The notes below the pieces were generated by a model that was given only the letters and a program-made list of their open reading frames with translations, was not told the origin of the DNA and made no database searches. 64,000 bases of DNA from Gossypium raimondii (Eukaryota; Streptophyta; Magnoliopsida; Malvales; Malvaceae), in the NCBI RefSeq assembly GCF_025698545.1, contig NC_068569.1:17670001-17734000 (forward strand), in the 5' to 3' direction. Shown here piece after piece: positions 27,558 to 40,519 of the stretch (positions within the stretch are counted from its first letter, which is position 1; the number at the start of each line of letters is the position of its first letter). The position numbers and the translations under genes are program-made.

Positions 27558-29609
27558 CATAAGAATTCGGTTATTATTTTTATTTTTTCGTTTAAGAAAA
27601 AATAGATGAATAGGTGCCAAAATATGACCAGACAGTAATCGATTTTAGCTGAATGCACTGAATAATGTTCCTCAAGTGCTAACCCTATTTCTATATAATA
27701 AATCTGCTTTATTATTATTATTATATAGGGGAGCATAATATTATTCTTTTGGAGGCTCAATTCCTTTTTCAATTTGATTTACTTTCCATAATATAATGAA
27801 AATAAGGGTTACGGTTTGCCTTATGACTCAATCTACACTATTACATATTGTTTTCATTAAAAAAATTGTAAGGTAAATGATGAAAAGTGGAAATAAATCA
27901 TAAAATAGTGTACCCTAACTTTACATACATAACTATCATTTTCTTTCACACCAACTTTTCCAGGAAAAAGAAAATTAGTTTTCTTGTCTATTTCATTTCA
28001 TCAATCAAAGTGACTGAATGATTCATAAATAAAGAAAAGGCCTAGGAACAACTTTTGAGAGTGTATGTAAGAATCAACTAAGATATTTCACATAAACTTT
28101 AAATTTGCTTCCAATATAAGCTTTTCCCTCTCCCTCATTCCCTACAATAATTTCCTATGGAATCCTCAAAGGTTTTCTTATGATTTCTAAAATTGTTTAG
28201 TGCATTGATTTAATTCTTACAAAAAATAAATTTAGAGTTAATCTTGATAAAAATTTGAAAGAATTAAAATCGCGAAAAAAATAAAACATGAAACAAATAC
28301 TTCATTTTAAAAATTTATGATACATTTTATCGATGTATTACAATTAAAATACAAGACGAATATGATATTACCAAATAAATTATTCTCACCGTTAAAATTA
28401 TATAAATAAATTATTCTCTAAATTAAATATATCTACAAAACATAACACATAAAAGTAATATAAATACGACATCTACACATAAAAGTAATAGGATTTATAA
28501 AACTTAAAAATATATAAGTATATGAATATGACATAAAAATATTACTTCAAAAACAAACAAATAATATGAAATATCAACACGATTTGCCAAGTGTGTAAAG
28601 AGAGTGAATAATTCTACGAAAATCGAATGCAATTTCATGAGACAATAGTATTAAATCATATTCAACTTTATCATAATTAGTTGATTGAGTCTTAATTTTA
28701 TCAATATAGAAAGACGTGGATTCAAATGCACTGAAACGTTTTATCCTCCTATTCATAAGTCGGGGAGGAACTATATCCTCTTTAATTAATAACATAAATG
28801 ACCGTTGAGTTGTGTTACCTCATGCATTAAATTAGTTAATGTTAAGTTATGTTATGGTTTAATTCTCAAATAAATAAATTATGATTATAATTAAATTATT
28901 ATGATAAATTATGAAAAATACGAGACATCAAACGATTATAACAGTACATATGATCCAAAATTACATAAAATGCATATATTTATACAAATTTACAATCTTT
29001 GAAAGACATGAAATGAATAATATGAAGATGACACAAATTATTATTTTTCCTCTTATGTCGAGTTACTCTAAAAATTATGTAAAATATGAAATTAATTAAA
29101 TCGCAATAAAAATAGATATAATGTTCTTCGAAGTTGGACTACTATTATAAACTATGTAAAACAACATGACACAAAAAAGGGAAAAAAAACAACGACAACA
29201 ATATTACGAGTACAACATTCACAGATCAACATGTCATGAAAAGTTATATAAATTTATAACACTCAAAACATAAAAGATAACACAAATGTCAATATGAAAT
29301 AATTAGAAGAGTGCTTTAAAATCGACATAAAATAACCTATAAATACATAAAAATTAAATATAAATTTACAATATTTTAAACGAGCATAAAAAACATTAAG
29401 ACAACAGAAAAGATAAATTTAATTGAAATATACTTCTTAAACCTAGACTCAGATGCTCTAATTAATTACCCCACCATGATTAAAATTGTCAGGAATACAA
29501 TATTCATAAATCTAAAAATGTTTTTGAAGTGTCATTTACTTCATAAATGCGAAATACTTATCTTACAAGAATGACAAATAAAAAAGAAAAGTGTGGGATA
29601 GATAAAAAG
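27558..29609. other. very AT-rich intergenic DNA
   Basis: Many short microsatellite-like runs (for example ATT repeats near 27712) and no open frame with recognised similarity. The plastid-derived insertion starts at or shortly before 29610. Confidence 0.45.
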
Positions 29610-30086
29610 ATGCAGCGTCGTTTGTCTGTTTGACTAGTCAAACACTGGCTAATTCATAGATCTTTGGGTTTTGATTACCAAGGAATAGAGACTTTACAAA
29701 TAAAGCCCGAGGATTGGTATTCCATTGCTGTTATTTTATATGTATATGGTTACAATTATCTATGTTCCTAATGTGCCTATGATGTAGCATCAGGCGGACT
29801 GTTAGCCAGTGTGTATCATCTTACGAGAATAGAGTATGGTGTCGATCAACCGGAAGAGGTATGTATAAAAGTATTTGCTCCAAGGAATAACCCTAGAATT
29901 CCATCTGTTTTTTGGGTTTGGAAAAGTTCGGATTTTCAAGAACGAGAATCTTATGACATGTTGGGAATCTCTTATGAAAATCATCCATGACTAAAACGTA
30001 TCTTAATGCCCGAAAGTTGGACAGGGTGGCCTTTACATAAAGATTACATTGCCCCCAATTTTTATAAAATACAAGACGCTTATCGA
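29610..30086 (+). pseudogene. ndhJ: nuclear copy of plastid ndhJ
   Basis: Full-length copy of the gene for subunit J of the chloroplast NDH complex: 477 bases, 159 codons including the stop position, with no indel. Recognisable: [13 protein letters not shown] (the corresponding codons read [16 protein letters not shown]), [43 protein letters not shown] and [13 protein letters not shown]. Broken by stops at codon 8 (TGG to TGA), codon 54 (CAA to TAA) and codon 127 (CGA to TGA), and the original TGA stop is now CGA at 30084-30086. Most changes are transitions of the deamination type, as in methylated nuclear plastid insertions. Some plastid spacer appears to follow to about 30180. Confidence 0.93.
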
Positions 30087-30337
30087 ATGATAAGAAACTA
30101 ATTACAACTCCAAATATTCACGGAATATTTGTACATTCTCTCGTAGCTCAAACTGAGGAATTGAAAAGCTTGTTATAAGCGAATTTATTGAAGTCATTCA
30201 TCAACGGTGGCATGCCACAATTCTTTTTTCTTTTTGACCCTACGCCAATAATTCCACTATTATTAGTGAACAATAATGGAAAAATTAAATTCCTTCATGT
30301 TTGTTTCATAATCATAGAGATAGGGGACATAATACAC
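30087..30337. other. spacer inside plastid-derived insertion
   Basis: The first part (to about 30180) looks like the spacer beyond ndhJ, and the part just before 30338 like the petN leader. The junction between the two sources lies somewhere in between, probably 30180-30290; I cannot place it exactly. Confidence 0.4.
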
Positions 30338-30424
30338 ATGGATATAGTAAGTTTTGTTTGGGCTGCTTTAATGGTAGTCTTTACATTTTTCCCTTTCACT
30401 CGTAGTATGGGAAGTGGGCTTCAG
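30338..30424 (+). pseudogene. petN: nuclear copy of plastid petN
   Basis: Copy of the 29-codon gene for cytochrome b6f subunit N. It begins MDIVSFVWAALMVVFTF (plastid MDIVSLAWAALMVVFTF), then an extra T in the run at about 30386-30390 shifts the frame. A net loss of four bases in the GGGAAG region and TAG to CAG remove the end. Downstream plastid spacer continues with GGGGTACTCCTAATTGAGG. In plastid genomes petN and ndhJ are not neighbours, so this is a second source segment in the insertion. Confidence 0.85.
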
Positions 30425-33400
30425 GGGTACTCCTAATTGAGGTTGAAGAATCAAATCGTATTAATTATTTTCTAAATCGTTTTGTAAAAAATTTTTTAAT
30501 TATTTTATTAGTCTTCATTTTGAATTGAATGCTTGAGACAATAAATTCAACAAAAATAAGAATACCTCGTCAAAATAGACCATGTAAAAAAAAAAGAAAT
30601 CAAAAAAAATTTCATCTCGAATTCAAAATGCCATGCTATTATTACTTACTAATTCATATTTCATATGACGAAGGAGTAATAAGGATATTCATTTCTTAAA
30701 ATATCCCATATACTTAGGCGGCAACAGGGGAAGGGGCACGCACGATGAGCATAATGTGTTTACCAACTATTAAAATATCAATCACAAAATTTATATGCAA
30801 GTACACATAATATCATTCCACCAACACATTTTTTATTACATGCATCTAGGCCCATACCCAATTTTCCTTTTTTAGACAATTACTAATTGATATCAATTTG
30901 GGTTGTTTGTGTCTAAAAGCTCAAGACCCGGGCATTGATAATTGATAATCTTGTCTAAATGGGCTAAAGCCCGGTGACCTAGCCATCGATATTTAATAAA
31001 TAGGAAAATATTATAATAAATACAATATTTTAAGATCCCGCCTAGCAATATTTATTGAATATTTGTATCTCTTGGTTTTATTTTTTCAATAATAAAGGAC
31101 AGGTTTTGTTATTAGTTGCATGCTAAGTGTGGATTTAATTTATATATATATATATATATATTAATTTCATTATTTTTTAAATTTTATATTAGATCATTCT
31201 CAATCATTATATTTTTTTAATTACAAAATTTTAGTATTGATGCGAACATCAACCGTAAAATCATTTAGCCGACCTTTTAGTGAGAAATATATAAAAATAA
31301 CAGCATGACATAACATTATATAGGCAATAATATGTTCTTTGTGTTATATGTTGGAAATAACATAACTTAATGAATATAATGTCTACTATTGGGTCAAGAT
31401 TGAAATTTCAAATTTTGAAAAATATCTTTACTAAAATTACCAAATTAAAGTATATGGATTGAATCCATAATAAGGACCGATAGCAAAGTTTAACAAAAAA
31501 TAAACCAAATAGCTAAAGGTTTTTCATCGAAAACATCTAGCATAATGCCAAATTTAGCCCTTAATATTTATATTTTTTGTCAATTTGATTCTTGTTTTTT
31601 TTAAACTAAATTTGGTCCACAATCTTTTATAAAGAGTCAAATTTGACTATCAATCTTTTGAAAAAAAAAAGTCGAAATGATATTTTTCTAACAAGAATAC
31701 TAACTAAAATGTTAAAATTTTAAACACTATAACTTGCATGACAGTCCACGTGTACTTATTGACGAAGCCACATGCATGATTGTGGGGCAATTAAAGAAAA
31801 ATAAAAGAAATTTTACTCGTAATTTTTATAAAAAAATTATATAATTGATAAATTGACCCATAAAAATTTGAAAATTATTTACCAAAATTTTTAAAATAAT
31901 TATTTTTACAAAATTATTTTATATAAAAACAAAAGAATATCCATATCCACTAAAATCCATTTTATTTTCTTTTAACACTCATTACTTTTCTCTCAAAATT
32001 CTCTTATTCGTTCGACTTTTCTTGTGATAGATTAAGATTTTTATACAAGATCTAGTTTTTATTGATTGAATGATTTTTGGATATTGATTTTGTATGAGAT
32101 TTCTAATATATTGATTGGATAATAATTTGTACATGTTAACTAATACAAATCCGTGAAGAAATTAAAATTGGTTGTATTTATAATCTTGATTTTTAAAAAT
32201 ATTGATTAAATATTTAGTATTTTTATTTAGAAATTATTATTGTCGTGTAATTATTGTGAATCTTGTATTTGAAAATTGATATATTGTATTACCATGATAC
32301 CAAAAAGCACTTAAATGATTTTTATTTTGTTAATGAAAATAATTAATTGTATATTAGCTTCAGTAAAAACTTTTTGTGTAAGGTTTAAATGTATTTTTAA
32401 AAAGTTTACAAGTAAAGTAGGAGAAGAACAACAAGAAAGAGTGAATAGTCAAAGTGAAATACAAACCAATATAAAAAAAAAGTCAAACTAATTAAATTTA
32501 GCCTTTCTAGCTATTCAAGAATTGACAGCTCAAATTACAAATTTATCAAACATTTTAACTTTTCAAAATTTGACTCCACAATTTAAATTTCTTGTCTCCG
32601 TGTACTTCATTCTATTTCTTTTTCAATTTTTTATAATTTTGATTTATTTTGTTTTTATAAATTTTATATCATTAAAATAAGTAAAAATGCAAAATACTTA
32701 AGCAAATTAAACCCTTAGAATTAACAACATCTCCTACATATTATATCAATTTGCATTTTAAATAGAGAAACATATATGAGTGTGTGTCAAGTTAATACTC
32801 AATAAATTGCAAAAATTATTTATATGCTTCGATCAGCATTTCGTTGTCCATTTGATTGCCCCTTTTTTGTTGCGTATAAGTAAATTAAAATGGTTTAAAA
32901 TAACACGAGTGTTACGTCACAGCTATGCAAAGTTTATGGCAAATTAGTTAATAATCTGAGGGTCACCATTGCCATGGAAATAATATAAAGTTGAGATCAA
33001 GCCTAGGCTTCTAGAATTAGAATCATCATCTAAATTGGCTCTTGCTTGATTGGTCAGCTAAGCCTAAAAGATATGGAATTTGTTTTCCGACGCAACGCCT
33101 TCCAACAAATTAATTGGATTAAATATAATCTTGTATGTTACGAGATACAACAGAAATCTTTGGTAGCTTCCAAAACCTGTTGGATCAAATTGTTTCAGAT
33201 GAGTAATGTCATAAGATTTCATGATAACAGTGTTTATTGTTTTTGGCAGATTTCATCTGAAAAAAAAGAGAGAAGAAAACTGGCATTTCTTGTCTCATAT
33301 AAAGCGTACAATTAATACCACTATCACGGACTCTAGCTAATACTTCACAAGTGATCAGAGCTGATTCAATTTTACAATATGGTACAAAAATGGTTATTAC

Positions 33401-33430
33401 AATAGCTGGCAATGTTACAGGATTTTGGGA
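30425..33430. other. AT-rich intergenic DNA up to RLK7-like gene
   Basis: Plastid-like sequence fades by about 30500. A (TA)n tract lies at about 31142-31161. No gene or bounded mobile element was recognised. The 3' UTR of the receptor kinase should begin shortly above 33000. Confidence 0.4.
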
Positions 33431-36400
33431 CTATAGGTTGAACTGGTCGGCAGAATCCATGGCTTCCTTTTTCTTCACTTCACCGTCCTTATTGATTACG
33501 ATGCTGACCAATTTGCATGGTTCAGCTTCTTCCAGCATTTGAACCACGCTTCTCATGGTTGGTCTAAGTGCCGGCAGCTGGGTCGTGCACAAAATGGCTA
33601 TTTTCAGCACCTTCACAGCATCTTCTTTGAAAGCAACTGGGATTCTAGGGTCCACTATACGTAAAACACTCTCTTTGTTCTTTAGTTTGCTTGAAACCCA
33701 AGACACTATGTCTTTATTATCTCCGAACTCTGGTTCGATAGGTCTTTTTCCGCTCACTAGCTCCATTAATACTACTCCGAAACTGTACACATCGCTCTTC
33801 TCGTTTACTTTGTATGTGTAACCGTATTCTGCAGAATTAACATTTGTACTATTAATAAAACAGGATCTGTAAAAGATAATTTTGTGACCAATGCTTCATT
33901 TGGGAAGTAAACAACTGAAATTTAACTTACCAGGAGCTATATATCCATGGGTGCCTGCAATGACATGGGTTGAGTCTTTGCCACCATTGGCTTGGACAAT
34001 CTTGGCAAGTCCGAAATCTGCAATCCTAGGCTTCAAAAACTCATCCAGCAATATGTTGCTCGATTTGACATCCCGGTGGATCACCGGCCTTTCACATCCA
34101 TGATGAAGGTACTCCAGTCCCTTAGCTGCACCGACTGCAATCTCGTACCTTGTATCCCAATCGAGCTCCATTTTTCGACTCGTATGCAACCGATCCCACA
34201 AGCTCCCGTTAGGCAAGTACTCGTACACCAACAGGCTCGAGTCTTCGCTAGTAATGCTGCAGTAAAGCTTGACCACATTGACATGTCTTATTGAGCTCAG
34301 TGTCTGTACCTCCGCATCGAACTCCTTTTCCTTTCCCGAACGTCTGCCAAGGATCGGGGTACTGCTCCGGCTCTTCCAGCGGCCATGAGAATCCGTGTTC
34401 CATATGTGTTTCACAGCGAGTTCTACACCATTAGAAAGCATAACTTTATATACATTCCCGGCCCCTCCTTTCCCAATAAGATTCTCTTGCTTGATAGAAT
34501 CAAGAATATCATCTTCAGTGAAAGTTAACACATGGAAAGACTTAACATCCCATGATTCTTCCTTCAATGAACGGTTATGATCTTTTTCCTTCCTCCTTAA
34601 ATATAAGATACATCCAAGTGAAGCAAGCATGATTGCACCTACGGCCAAACAAACTATAAGCGTACGAACATGTTTCGACATTCCGGAATCCGGTGGACAT
34701 TGCTTGAAAGATTTGATAGTTGAACTGCAAAGGCCTGGATTTCCGGCCAAGCTACCGTTATATGCTTCGACGGCAAGAGACTGGGGTACAGGACCGGTTA
34801 AACGGTTATAGGACAGATCAAAAAGGTTCAACCTGAGAAACGACAAGCTCTCTGGAATTCTACCCGAAAGTTCGTTTCGAGACAAATCCAGAGAGTTCAA
34901 CGTCGGCAAAGAACCTAAAGATGACGGGATTTTGCCCGAAAGAGAATTGTTAGCCACGTTTATGTTACTGATGGAAGCACAAGAGCCTAATGAGTCTGGT
35001 ATGGGACCAGAGAACATATTGTTCTGCAATTTAAGGCTGCTCAATGCTTTCAGTTCCCCAATTCCATCAGGGATTTCTCCTGACATCTGATTGTCATTTA
35101 GCTCAATTTTAACCAAAGACGTGGCTCCTGAAATCTCTTTAGGTAACTCACCTGATAACCGATTGAACTCAGCTGACAATATCCCAATCTCTTTTGCATT
35201 TTTGATATCAGATGTAATTGGACCTTCAAAACGATTGTAAGCAATGTCAATTATTTCCACTTGGGGCAATCCCCATATTCCGGCAGGAACTATGCCTGAA
35301 AGCGAGTTGTTGCTGACTCTGAACCGCTTCATAGTGGCACAACTCGCGTAAGTCGTCGGGATTTCACCGGTGAAGCGATTCTGAAGCATAAGGAGCCCTC
35401 TCATGGTTCCCTTTTTGCACATATCTGGAGGAATTGGACCCGTCAAGAGATTCTCCGATACATCGATGTAGTCAAAATCAGCCCAAGAGCCTAGCTTTTG
35501 AGGAAGGGGACCAGTCAACATGTTGGTATAAAGTGACAGATTCACCAGCTTCTTGAACTCACCCAACTCGGGCGGTACTCCACCGTTAAACCGGTTCTCA
35601 AAGAGCTGCAGGCTCACCAGGTTGGTCAAATACTTCACTTCCGAGATATCCCCTTCGAGATGGTTGCTCGAGGCATCAAAATATTCCAGGCTTGTCAGAT
35701 TTCTCAATCCAGCAGGAAGTTTTCCGGTGAGTTCATTGGCGTAAAGCTCCAGCTGCCAGAGCTTGCGAAGTTTTCCAATCTCCGATGGAATATCACCTGA
35801 TAAATAATTTAATTGGAGCTCCAAATCTTTAAGCTCGGTGAGATCTCCAATGGCGGGTGGGATCTTCCCTTCAATGCTGCAATTCGCCAAATAAAGCCAA
35901 TTCAGTTTCTTCAACTTCACGATTTGATCCGGAAACGGGGTTCGATCGAAAGGGTTGTCCCCCAGGCTCATAACAGTAAGATTGTTCATGTTTTCTAGCG
36001 ATTTCCATGGGAAACGACCCGAAAATCCACTGCCGTTCAAATAAAGGTACTGCAACTCGCTGAGAGCTGATATATCCGGGAATGGACCCGAGAAAGGATT
36101 GTTCCCGAGATCCAAATATCTAAGCTTTGAACAGTTATTCAAATCCTCGGTGATCGCACCATACAATGAATTGTGCCCCATGGAAAGCTTATCCAAGGAT
36201 TGAAGCTGGCATATTGAATCCAAAGGAAGAACGCCCGTCAACTTCTGACTCGAAAGCTCGATTTCCTTAACCGACCCTCCAGCGTCACAGGTGATTCCAT
36301 TGAAGCTGCAAACGGAACCGGTAGCCGCCCATGAATCGAGAACATCGGTGCTTGATTTATTGAGAGCTGATTTCAACGTCAGCAGTATTTGAAGTTCATC

Positions 36401-36484
36401 GGATTTTACATAACAAGGGAAGGTGAAACAGAACAGGAAACATAGAGAAAGAAAAATTTGCCGGTGGGAACAGGCGTTGGACAT
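33431..36484 (-). CDS. RLK7: LRR receptor kinase, RLK7/HAIKU2 type (LRR subfamily XI)
   Basis: Plasma-membrane receptor kinase. Arabidopsis RLK7 senses PIP peptides in immunity and stress; its paralogue IKU2 controls endosperm growth and seed size. Two exons, 36484-33931 (851 codons plus one base) and 33828-33431, give 983 residues. Seen: signal peptide about 1-27, about 20 LRRs to 575, membrane span about 608-629, kinase about 665-950 with GKGGAGNVY 671-679, Lys692, HRD 803-805 and DFG 823-825. The phase 1 GT-AG intron splits the Glu codon of APE, exactly as in the XIP1 gene. The end, PCKLVSIVINKDGEVK, resembles RLK7 more than IKU2 in my memory. Start chosen at 36484: an in-frame ATG at 36580 lies upstream of the TATA box at 36526-36533, and the sequence between has no family similarity. 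No defect seen. RLK7 versus IKU2 needs a tree. Confidence 0.93.
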
Positions 36485-36525
36485 GCCGGCGATTTGAAGA
36501 AACAGACAAGAAAGGGAAGACCCTT

Positions 36526-36533
36526 CTTTTATA
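36526..36533 (-). promoter_or_regulatory. TATA box of RLK7-type gene
   Basis: Minus strand reads TATAAAAG, 42 bases before the chosen ATG. If used, transcription starts downstream of the alternative ATG at 36580, which supports the start at 36484 with a very short 5' UTR. Confidence 0.5.
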
Positions 36534-36584
36534 CAAGTAAACAGAGAAAGAAGAAGAATTGAAACGAAGAGTGGACTCAAGGTA

Positions 36585-38043
36585 GTGGCATTTAAGAAAA
36601 AAAGATGGCTGCTTGGCGTTCACATTAATCTGCCAGACCAAGCAAGCATAGTGACGAACAAGGAAATTTGCCGGTTTCTAGAGACGAAAGTTGTCATTAT
36701 ATTGAAGGCAGTTTATTTATTATTACAGGGTTGACACGGGACTTCCTTTTTCTTCGTCTGTTTGTAACCGTTATTGTTTTGTAGTAAATTTCTTAAAAGA
36801 AGTAAAAAGAAAAACAGAACAAGGGGAAAAGCACATTTGTTCGGAACACAACAAGCTTTTAAGTTTAACCTGTTGTAAATATTACAGAATAACTCAAAAT
36901 TTATTAATCAATTAGCAAAAGAGCCAAGAAAGAAAGTCTTGAATATGACATTATCAGAAGTTAACTCAACCCCTTTTTTTTCTTTTTTAAAGATTCACTG
37001 ATCTCTCAACGTGATGTTAAAGCAATTATAGATTCATTGGATTATTGTTCTTCCTGATCCTATCTTGTTAAAAGGTAAAGGAAGAGGACGTTTTTGTTTT
37101 TGTAATTTATATAATAACCGCAAAGGGGTTGCAGTAAGCAAATCTGGAGTGACAATAGTGGGTTTTACTTTCCACTAATTTATTTACAATTAATTATGAC
37201 GTGGAAGACGTGTGGAGTTTCATGGAGCCGCAGATGTTGAATTGTTTCCAGAGAAAAACAAAAAAATCTATATATATATATATATTTATAATAATGATCG
37301 TGGACCTACAAAAAGGACAACGTGAAATCTGAAACGCTCCTGTCGGGCGCGTGGTAAAACATCTCTCTTTGACCCTAACAATCATATAAAATCTGAAAGG
37401 TCGCTGGTTCGAAGAAGGTTGGTATATTTTCCTTTTGGTTCCAAAAAGAAGATTGATACATTGAATCTCGCGTTCTAGAAGGCAATATTTTAAATATTTT
37501 ACACGTGCCTTCTTGGTAGGGTAAATTGTATACATGACGATCCAAGTTTTCAGGCGTTTTCATTTTCGTCACCGCTTCCACTTTCCCATACTAGAATATG
37601 GCGTGTTAAAATTTATGAAGAAACAAGTGTGTTCAAAATATTGATATGGATCCTATAATCCATTTTATTGTCCTGATAATTTTGTCTACTGCTCTTGCTC
37701 AACTCTATTGTCTTTCTCTTTGTAAAAAATAAAAATGGATATATAATGTGTTAAATTAATATTAATACGACATTACTGTTAATGATTATCTTTTGAATAC
37801 CATTCAAAACAAAAATGATTTGTAGTAGGTGAAGAAGAACAAAGGGTGAAAGTGTAAACCATGAAAGGTTACTCACATTTCGCTTTTAAATAAAGTATAC
37901 TTTCTTCTTTTGCCTTTATTTGAAAAAGGAAAAAAAGAAAAAAACCATTGATGAAAAGCTATGAATCATGGTTTATCGAAGGATAAAAAGGCAAAAGGAC
38001 AATCTAAAATTAAGCATTTTATTCCATTACCTAAATAATAGAA
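36585..38043. other. RLK7 promoter side and intergenic DNA
   Basis: No gene recognised. A short TA-rich microsatellite lies at about 37266-37287. Minus-strand open frames at 37194-37581 carry no motif. The GGTTCGA at 37405 looks like a tRNA T-loop, but the rest of a tRNA is not there. Confidence 0.45.
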
Positions 38044-38468
38044 GGGTAAACTATAAAAATAGTCACTTTTGTTTTCCTCATATTACATTTTAGTCACTTA
38101 TGTGTAAAATGTTACGCTTTAGTTTTGTTACGAAATTGTCACTCTACCATTAAGCTCCATTACCTCCCTAACGACGGTCCTACGTGGTAGTCCAAATAGG
38201 TTTTAAATGCCAACTTGGATGTCCTACGTGGCAGTCTAAACTAAATTTATTTAATTAAAAACCTATTTTCATCGACACCCAAGTTGGCATTTAAAACCCA
38301 TTTGGACTGCCACGTAGGACTGTCGTTCAGGAGGTAACGGAGTTTAACGATAGAGTAATCACTTTGTAACAAAATGATAATGTAAGTGACTAAAATGCAA
38401 CATTTTAAATATAAATAATTAAAATGTAATATGAGGCAAACAAAAATGACTATTTTTGTAGTTTACCC
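38044..38468. mobile_element. Mutator-type MITE
   Basis: 425 bp with long terminal inverted repeats: left GGGTAAACTATAAAAATAGT, right the inverse of GGGTAAACTACAAAAATAGT. The arms extend over most of the element (for example CCTACGTGG and CCACGTAGG inside). Flanking 9-base direct repeats ATAATAGAA (38035-38043) and ATAATAAAA (38469-38477) match at 8 of 9; 9-bp duplications and long arms are typical of Mutator-like elements. No coding capacity. Confidence 0.85.
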
Positions 38469-38477
38469 ATAATAAAA

Positions 38478-40042
38478 ATATATCACCTTTCGTGTTGTTG
38501 TGAAATTAAGATTAAAACTTGATTTTTATGCCACTAGATATAATCCTAGATGTCCCAAATGGCATTTTAAAAACTTATCTTTGACAAGTCTTAGTTATTA
38601 CCACAATTCTAGATTAAAAAAATAATTATAGTGCTTATCTCTGTCCTCTTTTTCTGGGTATAAAAAGAAATATTAAAATGCAGTAGTGCTAAGGACAATT
38701 CAGACTTTTTCATTGGAATTTCGAGAGAAAGGAAGGATATTAAAATTCAAACAAATGACAAAGCATATATAGAAGAATTAAATTAAACTCTGGTTTCTAG
38801 AAATACCAACTCCCTCCATTTAATATTTATATTGCTGTTCAAAGATTTTATATAGCTACCCTCCTCTGTTTATTCTTATGGCAGATGGTGGATCATGGCT
38901 GTTGGACCCCAAACGACTAGTATTATTATATAATTATCTCCAGGAATATTCGTAAGGTAGACTAACCCTAGAAAACAATAGGATCTTCCTTGATTACCAT
39001 TAGCGAAGTTAATATAAAATTTGCATAATGAACTACCTCAATCTGTAATTTTGTTCTTGTTATATCCTAATCCATGGTTTTGAATTTAAAAATTTTAGAT
39101 TACGATTCGCAATGTTACATTTTAGAATGAAATTATAGTGTTCAGATTTCAACATTTCGACTATCTCGTAATATATAGTGTAATCTCATTACAGTTCATT
39201 CCTTAATTAATCTTAGATTTCATGCGTGATCTTAAATTTTGGACCAATTTACTATTTATTTTATTATTCTAATCCATTTAATTTTTTCTTAAATAAAGTA
39301 AACAAAAGATATTTTTGTTTAACCATTAGATGTCATACTTTACAATTATAATTATTATATTTTATTTAATAATTTATTTATTAATATATTAATTATGGTT
39401 ACAACTATAATTATGGTTAGTGTTGCAATCACTTTTCATGAATTATTATAATTGTGATTTATAAATTTATTTCAACATAATATATTTACTTATTAATATA
39501 AAAATTATAATAAAAAGTAAGAATTGTAATAAATGATCATAATTTTATGGAAGTTAAGACTAGAAAATGTTAAAGGAACTAAACTTGTTAAAAAAAACAA
39601 ATTCCATAACGAAAACAGTTGAGTAAAATATGCTTTTTGGTAATCTTACCTTCCACCTAAGCCTTACATTCCAGTCTAATGAACCAAATAAGGTAATTTA
39701 CATTTCTATAATTCTACTACGGAACATAATCTAAGATTCGACAAATCGAATGCTCCTTAAATTTAGTGTAAAATATATTTATCCTTCCATGGATTCAAAA
39801 ATGTCCATTAATTTTTTGGTTTAAAAAATCCCATAAAACATCTTATATTTTAAATGAAAATAATTATACTCTTGTTATTATTATTTATTTATGTATTTTT
39901 ATTTCATTTATTCATTTTAAATTTTAATTATAAGATAATAAAAATTTAATTACATGTTGAAGGACTATAAAATTAATTATATTTGACTTTTTCATAAATT
40001 TAATTTAATTTAATTTCAATTAAATCAAGTATTTCAAATTTA
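38478..40042. other. AT-rich intergenic DNA
   Basis: No gene, LTR or inverted repeat recognised up to the target duplication of the copia element. Confidence 0.5.
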
Positions 40043-40047
40043 TATTT

Positions 40048-40472
40048 TGTTGAGTATGCTTCATATTTCAGTCAAATTTGAGAGATAATCTCCTAGTTAA
40101 ACTCTGTTTATTTGTTTCAATCGAACTTTGATTAGTTTAGATTATTTTATTATTATTTGACTTACAATTTAACATATAAATAAGCTCTTTTACAACATTA
40201 GAAAATATACCCATTAAAGATTAGAACTCAAAACACTTTTAGAGAATTTTGTGTTTTATTTTGAGGGTTCTTTATTTTCGGGTTTCGGGGTTTAGGTTTT
40301 TATCTCCATCTTTTGTACTATTTGTTCCTTTACCATTATAGTAAAATTATTTTTACCGGTGGTTTTTATCCTTTTTGAAGGAGTTTTTTCATGTTAAATT
40401 TGTGTGTTCAATTTCTCAATTTCTTCTATTATTTTTTACTTGTTCATTGCTTAATTGGGTCGATCCTCAATA
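40048..40472 (+). repeat. left LTR of the old copia element
   Basis: 425 bp, begins TGTTGAGTATGC. It has a TATAAATAAGCTC promoter-like stretch around 40175 and ends GATCCTCAATA (the right copy ends GATCCCCAACA). Differences from the right LTR are scattered throughout, so the insertion is old. Confidence 0.9.
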
Positions 40473-40519
40473 AGTGATATTAGAGCTAGTTCAATTTTCG
40501 TAGATCAGCCCGTTTGGAG

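Noticed and set aside
36485..36580. Upstream in-frame ATG at 36580 adding 32 residues to the RLK7-type protein
   Set aside because: It lies upstream of a good TATA box at 36526-36533, and the added residues show no family similarity; the start at 36484 gives a normal signal peptide.
37310..37420. tRNA-like GGTTCGA near 37405
   Set aside because: No acceptor stem, D-arm or anticodon arm can be drawn around it.
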